Of a DNA stretch of 64,000 nt, positions 47,469 through 56,202 are shown in pieces. The translations under genes were made by a program, and so were the position numbers. Under the pieces are notes generated by a model. It did no database searches and was not told the origin of the DNA. It saw nothing but the letters and a program-made list of their open reading frames with translations. The DNA is from SAR116 cluster bacterium AG-390-L20. GTDB lineage: Bacteria; Pseudomonadota; Alphaproteobacteria; Puniceispirillales; Marisalimonadaceae. The stretch lies in contig QCHB01000010.1 of the NCBI GenBank assembly GCA_003278095.1, positions 27,864 through 91,863 on the forward strand. The letters run 5' to 3'. The first letter of the stretch is position 1. Each line of letters starts with the position of its first letter.

Positions 47469-48608
47469 TTAGGCATTAGGCATTAAAATTTGTCTAACCA
47501 CCTCTCCCTTTGATAACTTATCAAAACCTTCATTTAAGTCATCAAATGTTATTTTCCCATCAATTAATTTATCTACTGGCAGACGTCCTTGTTGAAATAA
47601 ATTCAAAAATCTAGGAACATCTCTAACTGGAACACACGAACCCATATAACTCCCTAATATCGACTTTTCTTGGGCAACAAGGTCGCTGTGATTAAAACTA
47701 AATTGGGTATTAATTGGTGATAATCCAGCTGTAATGACTGATCCTCCATATCTAATAATTTGATATGCTGTGTTCATAGCCTGGATAACTCCAGCTAAAT
47801 CAATCGCATAGTCAACACCTCCATTAGTTAAGGTTCTAATTTCTTCAATAGTGTCATTATTTCTGCTATCAAAGCAGTGTGTTGCACCAACCTCTTCTGC
47901 TCTACTGAATTTTGACGGGTCAATATCTACTGCAATAATAGTTTCAGCTCCCCCAAGTTTTGCACCTATTATACCATTAAGTCCAACACCTCCTAAACCA
48001 ATTATAGCTACAGAATCTCCTGGTCTAATTCTAGCCGTGTTTATTACTGCGCCCACCCCAGTCATAACAGCACAGCCAAAAAGAGCTGCATCTTGAATAT
48101 CAACAGACTTGTCTATTACAACCACAGATCCTCTATCGACAACGTTATATTGTGACATACATGAAATACCTGTATGGTGATTAAGTTTATTTCCATCCAA
48201 GTCTGAAAGCCTGCTTCCTCCTGACATTAATTCACCTTTTCCTTTAGTAGCTGCTGCAAGCTCACAAACTTGAGGTCTACCCTCAAGGCATCTTCTGCAC
48301 CTTCCACATGATGGTGAAAATTGAAAGGCCACGTGATCTCCAACCTTTACATCTTTGATTGCACTTCCTAATTCAACAACTTCTCCCGAGCCTTCATGGC
48401 CAATCACTAAAGGTAAAGGCATAACTCTTGAGCCGTTAATTACTGACAGATCTGAATGGCACAATCCTGCTCCCATAACTTTTACAAGTATTTCATTCTC
48501 TAAGGGAGGAGCAATTTTAATTTCCTCTATAGACAATGGTTTTGATTCTTTATATGGCTCTGTTAATTTATTATCCCTAATAACTGCAGCTTTGCATGTA
48601 ATTGACAT
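47469..48608 (-). CDS. Zinc-dependent alcohol dehydrogenase (second of the nitrile-hydratase operon)
   Basis: Medium-chain dehydrogenase of 379 residues, class III-like in pattern. Catalytic zinc ligands C50 and H71 (IGHEGSG), structural zinc C101, C104, C107 and C115, and an NAD-binding GLGGVGLNG motif with Asp in IIAVDIDPSK. The last gene of the seven-gene operon, 12 bases after the nitrile-hydratase accessory gene. The likely substrate is an alcohol or hydroxymethyl compound, unknown. Confidence 0.9.
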   Translation of the reverse strand: MSITCKAAVIRDNKLTEPYKESKPLSIEEIKIAPPLENEILVKVMGAGLCHSDLSVINGSRVMPLPLVIGHEGSGEVVELGSAIKDVKVGDHVAFQFSPSCGRCRRCLEGRPQVCELAAATKGKGELMSGGSRLSDLDGNKLNHHTGISCMSQYNVVDRGSVVVIDKSVDIQDAALFGCAVMTGVGAVINTARIRPGDSVAIIGLGGVGLNGIIGAKLGGAETIIAVDIDPSKFSRAEEVGATHCFDSRNNDTIEEIRTLTNGGVDYAIDLAGVIQAMNTAYQIIRYGGSVITAGLSPINTQFSFNHSDLVAQEKSILGSYMGSCVPVRDVPRFLNLFQQGRLPVDKLIDGKITFDDLNEGFDKLSKGEVVRQILMPNA

Positions 48609-48620
48609 TTAAATGCTCCT

Positions 48621-48974
48621 TTAATTAATCTTTACTGGCTTACCATGAGGCGTTGACAAATAAGCGTTAGTCCAGTCTTTTTTCAATAATGACAAAATAT
48701 TTGAGTTTCCTAATTTTTTTGAGATAATAATATCCTCAAGGGCATTCAGCCAACAGTTAAAGTAATCATCATTACCGTCTAAACAATTTACTTCTAACCT
48801 TGATTCATTCAGAGATTTTCCAAAAAATTCGACAAACTCCTTCCAAGAGAAATTCCCTGTTTCTGATAATTGGACTGTAATAGCAAACAACTGACTGTGC
48901 CAGGGATTTTGAAAAACCACACCATCATCTATTTTATTTGTAAATGGTAAATTATAATCTAGTGTATTGTTCAT
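48621..48974 (-). CDS. Nitrile hydratase accessory/activator protein
   Basis: A 117-residue protein of the nitrile-hydratase accessory family, related to the N-terminal part of the beta subunit and acting in cobalt insertion or subunit exchange. Visible similarity: FQNPWHSQLFAITVQLSETGNFSWKEFVEFFGKSL and the short C-terminal half YFNCWLNALEDIIISKKLG. It follows the beta-subunit gene by 19 bases. Confidence 0.87.
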   Translation of the reverse strand: MNNTLDYNLPFTNKIDDGVVFQNPWHSQLFAITVQLSETGNFSWKEFVEFFGKSLNESRLEVNCLDGNDDYFNCWLNALEDIIISKKLGNSNILSLLKKDWTNAYLSTPHGKPVKIN

Positions 48975-48993
48975 TTTAATCTCAAATAAATCT

Positions 48994-49731
48994 TTAAGCT
49001 TTAATTTTAAGATATGGTTCCCATAGGTCTAAATAAATTTTATCTTTACCATTTTCTGCTGCAAGCCCCCACAATTCAGATGCTTTAAACTCTACAGTAT
49101 ATAGAGGTAAAGGATTTTCTCCAATTCCATGCGCATTTTTATCAGGAAAAACGTGAGTACCATTATAGGAAAATATTTTCCCTTCACAACCCATTGCATA
49201 CGAAGGTAAACGAGTATGACCACCTATAACATTTTCATTAGGATTATATTTTAAGGTTATGACATTATCACCAATTTTATGTAAAGGGGTTATATCTGTT
49301 TTTCTAAGAGAAGGTCCACCCCACCCCAAAGTTTTTTGAACGTCCTTTGCTAGCCAAGTCCTTTTATCTAATTTAACATTTTCGTTCAAATCTTTATTTG
49401 AGGTATCTTCTTGAACTAAACTTATAAACTTCTTTAACTCTTCTATGGTAACCAATTTTTTATCAACCAGAAGATTAGTAAGGCCCGCCAACCACTTTTC
49501 ATAATATGAGTAATTCATATAATCCTTTGGTGGCAGGCACTCTCTGTAGTGTCTGCTTACATCTAGGTTCCATTCACCAAGTGCTCCAGCAGCGAGTGTT
49601 ATAGCCCAAGCTTTTGCATGCCATTCATGTTTGAAAGTAGGCTCACTATTTTCAACCTGATTATTTTTATTTCTAGGTACTGGTATAGGTCCATCTCCAT
49701 AGCGACCACCCATGTCATGAAGTCTACTCAT
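48994..49731 (-). CDS. Nitrile hydratase subunit beta
   Basis: Non-metal subunit of nitrile hydratase, which hydrates R-CN to the amide. The 245-residue protein starts [16 protein letters not shown] (variant of the IHDTGGMDGFGPV motif) and ends with the SH3-like barrel ([47 protein letters not shown]). Overlaps the alpha gene by 4 bases, so the two are coupled. Confidence 0.94.
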   Translation of the reverse strand: MSRLHDMGGRYGDGPIPVPRNKNNQVENSEPTFKHEWHAKAWAITLAAGALGEWNLDVSRHYRECLPPKDYMNYSYYEKWLAGLTNLLVDKKLVTIEELKKFISLVQEDTSNKDLNENVKLDKRTWLAKDVQKTLGWGGPSLRKTDITPLHKIGDNVITLKYNPNENVIGGHTRLPSYAMGCEGKIFSYNGTHVFPDKNAHGIGENPLPLYTVEFKASELWGLAAENGKDKIYLDLWEPYLKIKA

Positions 49732-50375
49732 TTTGAGTTCTCCGGCAAACCTGTTCCAATCATAGAGTTGCGCGTTACTAACTCCGCTAACTGTTCTTCA
49801 TTCATATTTTCCGTTCCATCTGGTCTTACAGGTAAAACTAAATATCTCAGTTCAGCTGTTGAGTCCCAAACTTTAATTTCAGTTTTTGGATCAATATTTA
49901 ATCCAAATTCTGAAAGAACTTTTCTAGGTTCTCTAACTGTTCTAGATCTATATTCATCACTCTTATACCATGTTGGAGGAATGCCTAATACTGGCCAGGG
50001 ATAACAACTACATAAAGTACAAACTACTACGTTATGAATATCTGCTGTATTCTCAACTACAACCATATTTTCGCCTTGCCTACCCTGATAACTCAACTCT
50101 CTAATGGCTGATGTGGCGTCATCAAGGAGTCTTTTTTTATAATTTTCGTCTACCCATGCCTTGGCTATCACTTTGGCACCATTTTGTGGGCCTATTCTAT
50201 TTTCGTAAGTATCTATCAATTCATCTAAGGTTTTTGAGTCTATTAGCCCTTTGCTTAAAAGTAATGTTTCAATTGCTTTTACTCTTAATTCCGGATCTGA
50301 AGGTAAGTGTGAATGTGCGTCATCTTTTTTATGACCTTGACCTCGATGCAGATTATGATCGTTATTTGAATTCAT
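49728..50375 (-). CDS. Nitrile hydratase subunit alpha, cobalt type
   Basis: Metal-binding subunit. The 215-residue protein carries the cysteine cluster C119-T-L-C122-S-C124 followed by YPWPVLG. Thr after the first Cys is diagnostic of the Co(III) form; the iron form has Ser. The His-rich N-terminus (residues 7-23) may help metal delivery. The gene order alpha-beta-accessory is the usual one for the cobalt class in proteobacteria. Confidence 0.95.
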   Translation of the reverse strand: MNSNNDHNLHRGQGHKKDDAHSHLPSDPELRVKAIETLLLSKGLIDSKTLDELIDTYENRIGPQNGAKVIAKAWVDENYKKRLLDDATSAIRELSYQGRQGENMVVVENTADIHNVVVCTLCSCYPWPVLGIPPTWYKSDEYRSRTVREPRKVLSEFGLNIDPKTEIKVWDSTAELRYLVLPVRPDGTENMNEEQLAELVTRNSMIGTGLPENSK

Positions 50376-50423
50376 TTTATTTGCTCACGATTATTAATTT
50401 CTTACTTGGTTACATTAATTTTA

Positions 50424-51467
50424 TTAAGGGACTAATACTATTCTACCATTCACTTTGCCAGCTCTCAGATCTGACATAGCTTGATTTGCTGTTTCTAAAT
50501 CTTGTTTTTTTACTGGTATAAGTTTAATTTTCCCTGATTTTATAATTTCTACTAATTCTTTTAATTCTCTCAATTCTCCAACATAAGAACCTCTTAAAGT
50601 AATTGATCTCATTGGTACTAAAGGCAAAGACATTTTAAGTGAACCACCATATAATCCAACAACAATGACCATTCCTCCTTTTTTTATAAGAGATAAGCCA
50701 AAGTCAGTTGTCTGAGGCATCCCTACAAAATCAATTGCTGCTACAGAACCTATTCCTATAACTTTTCTAATTTTTTCTTCATCTTCAGGGGAAAAAGCCT
50801 GATCAGCTCCAGCTTCAATTGCTTTTTCTCTTTTTTCTTTATCATTATCTATAACTAATATTTTTGCATTATGAACAGCTGGGGATAATAAAATTCCATT
50901 TATACCTACCCCACCAGCTCCGATTATTATTATCCAATCGTCAACAGAAGTTTTTGGTATTTTTTTTAATGCACTATATGCCGTTAAACCAGAACAGGCA
51001 TATGGGGCAGCGACAGCTGGATCCATATCTCCGTAAGACACAAGATATTTGCTATCTGGAACAATTATATGATCTGAATACCCTCCGTTAAGGCGTGCTC
51101 CTAAATATTTGGGAGCTTCACATAAAGTTTCATTTTCTTTTTTACATGCTTCACATACTCCACACCCAATCCAAGGAAAAACAATCCCGCTATCTCCAAT
51201 ATTAACATCTTCTGCCTCTTCACCCATATCAACAACTGATCCTGTAATTTCATGTCCTGGTGTGAACGGTAGTTTTGTTCCTCTGTCAGCCAAAGTAATT
51301 CGCTTTCCATCACCAAGGTCAAAATAACCGTCAGATAAATGAATATCACTATGACATACTCCGCAAGCGGAAATTTTTACAAGTATTTCTTTTCCTTGCG
51401 GTTTAGGGTTTTCATATTCTCTAAGTTCTAAAGGTTTCCCAAAATCTATAACTTGATAACTTTTCAT
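50424..51467 (-). CDS. Zinc-dependent alcohol dehydrogenase (first of the nitrile-hydratase operon)
   Basis: Medium-chain dehydrogenase of 347 residues. Catalytic zinc ligands C38 and H72 (PGHEITG), structural zinc C102, C105, C108 and C116, NAD site GAGGVGINGILL near 183. The N-terminal part (CGVCHSDIHL) is AdhT-like. A second, distinct alcohol dehydrogenase lies three genes downstream; their two roles may be consecutive or reverse steps of the same pathway. Confidence 0.9.
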   Translation of the reverse strand: MKSYQVIDFGKPLELREYENPKPQGKEILVKISACGVCHSDIHLSDGYFDLGDGKRITLADRGTKLPFTPGHEITGSVVDMGEEAEDVNIGDSGIVFPWIGCGVCEACKKENETLCEAPKYLGARLNGGYSDHIIVPDSKYLVSYGDMDPAVAAPYACSGLTAYSALKKIPKTSVDDWIIIIGAGGVGINGILLSPAVHNAKILVIDNDKEKREKAIEAGADQAFSPEDEEKIRKVIGIGSVAAIDFVGMPQTTDFGLSLIKKGGMVIVVGLYGGSLKMSLPLVPMRSITLRGSYVGELRELKELVEIIKSGKIKLIPVKKQDLETANQAMSDLRAGKVNGRIVLVP

Positions 51468-51487
51468 TTATTATTCCCTAAAATAAA

Positions 51488-52369
51488 TTAATCTCTTTTA
51501 GAAGTTTCATAATTACTAGAAATTTCATAATAGTCGTCAAAACCAACTTTTTGCCTTAAGTCTCTAAAGTCTAATAAAAATTCAGACCTGTCTTCATCTT
51601 TCATCAAAAGATTTAGTGAGTTAGTCATAGCTTTCATAGCGGAACTCATAACTGTTAACGGATAAACTGCAAGCTTATAACCTATATCTGCAAGCTCTGT
51701 CATAGGTAAATTTGGTGTAATACCACCTTCGACTATATTTGCTATTTTAAATCCTGGAACTTCTTTACAAATGGTTTTCATTTCATCTTTATTTTTGGGA
51801 GCTTCTACAAATAATATATCTGCACCTAATTCATAAAATTTCTGTGCTCTTGAAATAGATTCTTTCAACCCGTGTGTATGATTGGCATCTGTTCTTGCCA
51901 TTATTAAAATATCATAGCCTTCACTTCTCATATCACTTGCAGCTCTAATTCGGTCAAAAGCTTCTTCTCTTTCAACAACATCTTTACCTGGAGTATGGCC
52001 ACATCTTTTTGGTGCCAATTGATCCTCAATTAAAATCCCTGCACATCCAGCTTTTGAACATTCTTTTAATGTTCTTCTCACATTCATTGCATTTCCATAA
52101 CCAGTGTCACCATCAACTATCATAGGTATATTGATTGCATTACATATATTATTTGCTTGATCAAAAACTTCTGAAAAAGTCATAAGCCCAAGATCCGGGG
52201 AGCCTATTCTTGAAGCTGAAGCTGCAAATCCTGACATGAAAGTAACATCGAATTTCGCTTGCTCTATTAATTTAGCAGAAAGAGCGTCAAAACATGAAGG
52301 AATGGGAATAAAGTCTCTTTCGTTCATGAGAGTTCTTAAAATATCTGTTTGGCTTTTTTTTAAATTCAT
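51488..52369 (-). CDS. Isocitrate lyase/PEP mutase superfamily C-C lyase
   Basis: A 293-residue TIM-barrel enzyme of the PEP mutase/methylisocitrate lyase group. It has D86 and D88 in DGDTGYGN (metal site) and the KRCGH loop with catalytic Cys123, the mark of carbon-carbon lyases rather than phosphonate mutases. Relatives cleave 2-methylisocitrate or 2,3-dimethylmalate, giving a 2-oxoacid. The actual substrate is unknown. Between E1 (17-base gap) and the first alcohol dehydrogenase (20 bases). Confidence 0.85.
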   Translation of the reverse strand: MNLKKSQTDILRTLMNERDFIPIPSCFDALSAKLIEQAKFDVTFMSGFAASASRIGSPDLGLMTFSEVFDQANNICNAINIPMIVDGDTGYGNAMNVRRTLKECSKAGCAGILIEDQLAPKRCGHTPGKDVVEREEAFDRIRAASDMRSEGYDILIMARTDANHTHGLKESISRAQKFYELGADILFVEAPKNKDEMKTICKEVPGFKIANIVEGGITPNLPMTELADIGYKLAVYPLTVMSSAMKAMTNSLNLLMKDEDRSEFLLDFRDLRQKVGFDDYYEISSNYETSKRD

Positions 52370-52386
52370 ACGTTTGAGGATTTTAT

Positions 52387-54687
52387 TTAATTAAAACTAA
52401 ACCCTAGGTTAGAAATACTTTGAGAGTCAATGGTAAACTCTTTAAAGAGATCTTCAACTTTTCCTGTTTGCCCAAAAGAAGAAACACCTAATGGAATTGT
52501 TTTATGACCATAAACTGATCCTACCCACGATAAAGTCATGGGATGACCATCTACAACGGTTATAATCCTGGTATCTCTTGGGATGAACTCTAATAATTTT
52601 TCAATATGGCTTTGAGTTGTTTTATTTTTAAATGATAGAGTTTGATTTTTCCAATTATGAAATAGATTATCAGAGCTTGTAATGCTTAGCACCCCTGAAT
52701 CTTTAAATTTTTCTCCTAATAAAGCTGTTGATTCTATTGCTTCACTTGCAACAGCTCCTTGATAAACAATAATAACTTCTGGATTTGAACCTGGCTTCTT
52801 TAACCAATAACCTCCCCTTATAATATTATTTTTCAACTCGTTATCGATCTCTCTCATAGGTTGATCAATAGATCTGGTAGTTAATCTTAAGTAAATAGAT
52901 CCACCGGCTTCATCTTGGAGGTAATTAAAACCATAATTCATAATTAAAGCTAGTTCATCTGCAAAAGCAGGTTCAAAACTTAAAAGCCCTGGCTGACTTA
53001 TACCAATTAAAGGTGTGCCAATAGACTGATGAGCTCCTCCTTCTGGAGCTAAAGAAATTCCTGATGGAGTCCCAACAATCATAAATCTAGCATCTTGATA
53101 ACAAGCATAATTCATTGCATCTAATCCCCTAGATATAAACGGGTCATATACTGTACCAATTGGAAATAGTCTCTCTCCAAAAAATTCATGAGAGAGCCCA
53201 GCTGCACCTAACATTAAAAAAAGGTTCATCTCAGCAATACCAAGTTCTATATGCTGTCCTTGAGAAGAAAATATCCATTTTTGAGCTGAAGGAATTTTTC
53301 TATCTTTAAAAGTATCTGAACTATCCTTTCTACTAAATAAACCTTTCCTATTTATCCAAGGACCTAAGTTAGTAGAAACAGAGACATCTGGAGAAGTTGT
53401 TAAAATTCTTCGACTAAAGTCAGTATTATTTTTTGCATATTGATCTAAAATTTTACCAAAAGCATTTTGCGTTGAAATTTTTGTTTCCTTAATAAAAACG
53501 TTTTCATCAACTGATACTTTTTTACTTTGAAATTTTCTATGCTTTGCTTTTTGAAATGGTAGATTTTTAATATATCTATCTAATTCAACATTATTTTTTT
53601 CATCAGAAAATCTATTCCATTCATTCCCATCAGAAATACCATACTTTAATTTAAAACTATTCATTTGGGCTTTGGTCATCAATCCTGCATGATTATCTTT
53701 ATGACCAGCTAAAGGTGTTCCCCAACCTTTGATTGTATATGCAATGAACGCTGTTGGTTTATCATCTTTTACTTTTTCAAAAACTTTTATCAATGTTTGA
53801 ACACAATGACCGCCTAAGTTTGCCATTAGATCTAGAAACTCGCTATCTGTTCTTTTATTTATTAATTCGGAAACAATATCCTGATCGCCAATATCGTCCA
53901 ATATTCTTTGCTTAAAAGTAGAGCCACCTTCATAAATTAAGGCTGAATAGAGCTGATTTGAACAATCATCAATCCATTTTTTTAATAAATGACCTCCTGG
54001 CTCATCAAATGCTTCTTTTTGCAATTTACCATATTTTAAAATAATGAGGTTCCAGCCAAAAGCTTCAAAAACAGAACCTAAACGCTCAGATAATCCTTCA
54101 TGGACTACTCCATCTAATGATTGTCTATTATAGTCTATTATCCACCAAACATTTCTTAAGTCATGTTTCCATCCTTCTTGAAGGCATTCATAAACATTAC
54201 CCTCGTCAAGCTCAGCATCTCCAACTAAAGCAATCATCCTTCCTTGAGGTATTTTTTCACCAAACTGTTTTCTTAAAACATAATCCTGTATAAGTGAAAC
54301 AAAGCTAGTCATCGCTACACCAAGCCCAACCGAACCTGTTGAAATGTCAACATCATCAATATCTTTTGTTCTAGAAGGATATGACTGAGCACCTCCAAAG
54401 CCTCTAAAATTTTCAATATTTTCTCTAGTTTGCAACCCAGACAAATACTGAATTGCATGAAATACTGGACTAGCGTGTGGTTTTACAGCCACTCTATCTT
54501 CTGGTCTTAAAATGTTAAAATATAATGCTGTCATTATTGAAACAATTGAGGCAGAACTAGCCTGATGACCTCCTACTTTTAAACCATCTTCATTATTCCT
54601 AAGATGGTTAGCATTATGAATCATCCAACAAGAAAGCCATAAGACCTTCTTCTCAATAATTTTCAATAATTTGTTTTTATTTAACAT
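52387..54687 (-). CDS. Homodimeric 2-oxoacid dehydrogenase E1-like thiamine enzyme (AceE/MdeB type)
   Basis: Thiamine-diphosphate enzyme of 766 residues, the AceE-type single-chain E1. The GDAELDEGNVYECLQEG thiamine motif lies near 180, followed by IIDYNRQSLDGVV; the C-terminal transketolase-like half shows LGIAEMNLFLMLGAAGLS (catalytic Glu) and GVSSFGQTGKVEDLF. It is about 120 residues shorter than E. coli AceE. No E2 or E3 gene is nearby. The Pseudomonas alpha-ketobutyrate E1 MdeB is a similar protein under a divergent Lrp-type regulator. First gene of the operon. Confidence 0.85.
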   Translation of the reverse strand: MLNKNKLLKIIEKKVLWLSCWMIHNANHLRNNEDGLKVGGHQASSASIVSIMTALYFNILRPEDRVAVKPHASPVFHAIQYLSGLQTRENIENFRGFGGAQSYPSRTKDIDDVDISTGSVGLGVAMTSFVSLIQDYVLRKQFGEKIPQGRMIALVGDAELDEGNVYECLQEGWKHDLRNVWWIIDYNRQSLDGVVHEGLSERLGSVFEAFGWNLIILKYGKLQKEAFDEPGGHLLKKWIDDCSNQLYSALIYEGGSTFKQRILDDIGDQDIVSELINKRTDSEFLDLMANLGGHCVQTLIKVFEKVKDDKPTAFIAYTIKGWGTPLAGHKDNHAGLMTKAQMNSFKLKYGISDGNEWNRFSDEKNNVELDRYIKNLPFQKAKHRKFQSKKVSVDENVFIKETKISTQNAFGKILDQYAKNNTDFSRRILTTSPDVSVSTNLGPWINRKGLFSRKDSSDTFKDRKIPSAQKWIFSSQGQHIELGIAEMNLFLMLGAAGLSHEFFGERLFPIGTVYDPFISRGLDAMNYACYQDARFMIVGTPSGISLAPEGGAHQSIGTPLIGISQPGLLSFEPAFADELALIMNYGFNYLQDEAGGSIYLRLTTRSIDQPMREIDNELKNNIIRGGYWLKKPGSNPEVIIVYQGAVASEAIESTALLGEKFKDSGVLSITSSDNLFHNWKNQTLSFKNKTTQSHIEKLLEFIPRDTRIITVVDGHPMTLSWVGSVYGHKTIPLGVSSFGQTGKVEDLFKEFTIDSQSISNLGFSFN

Positions 54688-54752
54688 TAAAGAAAGTCTA
54701 GCACTTAATTAATGAAATAAATGACTAAATATAACAATTTTAATTTGTGTTT

Positions 54753-54767
54753 TAGCATAATATGCTT
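54753..54767. promoter_or_regulatory. Lrp-like operator between E1 and the Lrp/AsnC gene
   Basis: TAGCATAATATGCTT fits 13 of 15 positions of the Lrp consensus YAGHAWATTWTDCTR, missing only the centre and the last base. Its core AGCATAATATGCT (54754-54766) is a perfect 13-bp palindrome. It sits in the 123-base divergent region, 44 bases upstream of the Lrp/AsnC start and 66 bases upstream of the E1 start, where it could control both. Confidence 0.6.
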
Positions 54768-54810
54768 ATAATTGAATATTAATAAAATATTATACTTTTA
54801 AGAGGGTCTT

Positions 54811-55278
54811 TTGAGCAATATTGATAGAATAGACCAAAAAATAATATTTTTTCTTCAAAAGGACGGTCGATTAACAAATTTTGATTTGGCTGAAAAAGTA
54901 GGACTATCCCCATCACCTTGTTTAAGAAGAGTGAAAAATTTAGAACAAAAAGGTTTAATTGCTGGCTATACTGCAATTATAGATGAAGTATCTTATGGGT
55001 ATCCAGTAACGGCATTTGTTTCTGTAAGGCTAGAAAATCAAACTGATCAAATCCTAAAGTCATTCGAAAAAGAAATCACATCTTTGGACGCTGTTATGGA
55101 TTGTTGGTTGGTAACAGGAAATAGAGATTACTTACTCAGAGTAGTAGCATCAGACTTAAAAAATTATGAGATTTTTATGAGAGAAGAATTGACCAAAGTA
55201 AAAGGGATTGCTTCTATCGAAACAAACTTTGCTCTAGGTAGAGTGAAAACTAAAAACAACTTACCTTTAAACTCATAA
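54811..55278 (+). CDS. Lrp/AsnC family transcriptional regulator of the nitrile-hydratase operon
   Basis: A 155-residue regulator with an N-terminal winged helix-turn-helix (NIDRIDQKIIFFLQKDGRLTNFDLAEKVGLSPSPCLRRVKNLEQKG) and a RAM effector domain (DCWLVTGNRDYLLRVVASDLKNYE). Start is TTG with AGAGGG at 54801-54806, 4 bases away. Divergent from the seven-gene operon, with a good Lrp-type operator between. By analogy with MdeR it likely senses an amino acid or 2-oxoacid. Confidence 0.93.
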   Translation: MSNIDRIDQKIIFFLQKDGRLTNFDLAEKVGLSPSPCLRRVKNLEQKGLIAGYTAIIDEVSYGYPVTAFVSVRLENQTDQILKSFEKEITSLDAVMDCWLVTGNRDYLLRVVASDLKNYEIFMREELTKVKGIASIETNFALGRVKTKNNLPLNS

Positions 55279-55299
55279 TTTAATTAGAAAGTAATAAAA

Positions 55300-56199
55300 T
55301 TGATTGCAGATTTAAAACAAATAAAAGCTGGAGATCTAAATGTAAGCTATTTTGAAACGGGTCCAATAGATGGTGTTCCCGTTATCCTTCTGCATGGTTT
55401 TCCTTATGATATTCATGCATACCTTGAAGTAGTCCCTGTTTTATCAAATGCTAGATGTAGAGTAATTGTGCCTTATCTAAGGGGTTATGGAAAAACTTCA
55501 TTCTTAGCAAAGAAAACTTTAAGATCTGGTCAACAAGCTGCACTAGGATACGATTTATTAAATTTAATGAATTCAATTAAAATAGATAAAGCTATCTTAG
55601 CTGGCTATGATTGGGGAGGTAGGGCGGCGTGTGTAGTTGCTGCTCTTTACCCAGAAAGATGTCTAGGATTAGTCTCCTGTAATGGCTATAATATTCAAGA
55701 TATAAAAAATTCTTCAAAACCATCAAATCCAAATACTGAGCAAAAATTATGGTATCAGTACTTTTTTCATAGTGAAAGAGGTCGTTTGGGCTTAATAAAC
55801 ATGCGTCATGATTTTGTAAAATATCTCTGGCAAACATGGTCACCTTCTTGGAATTTTAATGATGAAATATATGGTTTAAGCAAAAACTCATTTGATAATT
55901 CTGATTTTGTAGATGTAGTTGTACATAGCTACAAACATAGATTTGGTATAGTTGCTGGAGATCCAAAATTTGATTTAATTGAAAAGGACTTATCTAAACA
56001 ACCAACAATTTCAGTTCCAAGTATAACTATTGACGGTGAAACTGATGGCGTTTCAGGATTGTCTAATACTTCTAAAATTAAACAAAAATTCTCAGCTCAC
56101 GTTAGACATCAAATTCTACCAAACACAGGACATAATATACCTCAAGAGGATCCTAAAAATTTTTCTAAAGCTGTTCTAGAATTAGCATTTGTTAATTAA
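55300..56199 (+). CDS. Alpha/beta hydrolase with aspartate nucleophile (epoxide hydrolase/dehalogenase-like)
   Basis: A 299-residue protein whose nucleophile is Asp104 in AGYDWGG, as in epoxide hydrolases and haloalkane dehalogenases, not Ser. The HGFPYD motif at 32-37 gives the oxyanion site, Asp in IDGETDGV and His in PNTGHNIPQEDP complete the triad. Start TTG. It follows the Lrp/AsnC gene by 21 bases and may be cotranscribed with it. Substrate unknown. Confidence 0.85.
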   Translation: MIADLKQIKAGDLNVSYFETGPIDGVPVILLHGFPYDIHAYLEVVPVLSNARCRVIVPYLRGYGKTSFLAKKTLRSGQQAALGYDLLNLMNSIKIDKAILAGYDWGGRAACVVAALYPERCLGLVSCNGYNIQDIKNSSKPSNPNTEQKLWYQYFFHSERGRLGLINMRHDFVKYLWQTWSPSWNFNDEIYGLSKNSFDNSDFVDVVVHSYKHRFGIVAGDPKFDLIEKDLSKQPTISVPSITIDGETDGVSGLSNTSKIKQKFSAHVRHQILPNTGHNIPQEDPKNFSKAVLELAFVN

Positions 56200-56202
56200 T
56201 AT

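Noticed and set aside
47470..47486. Tandem heptamer around the stop codon of the second alcohol dehydrogenase
   Set aside because: Only two copies of ATGCCTA, partly coding; consistent with chance duplication.
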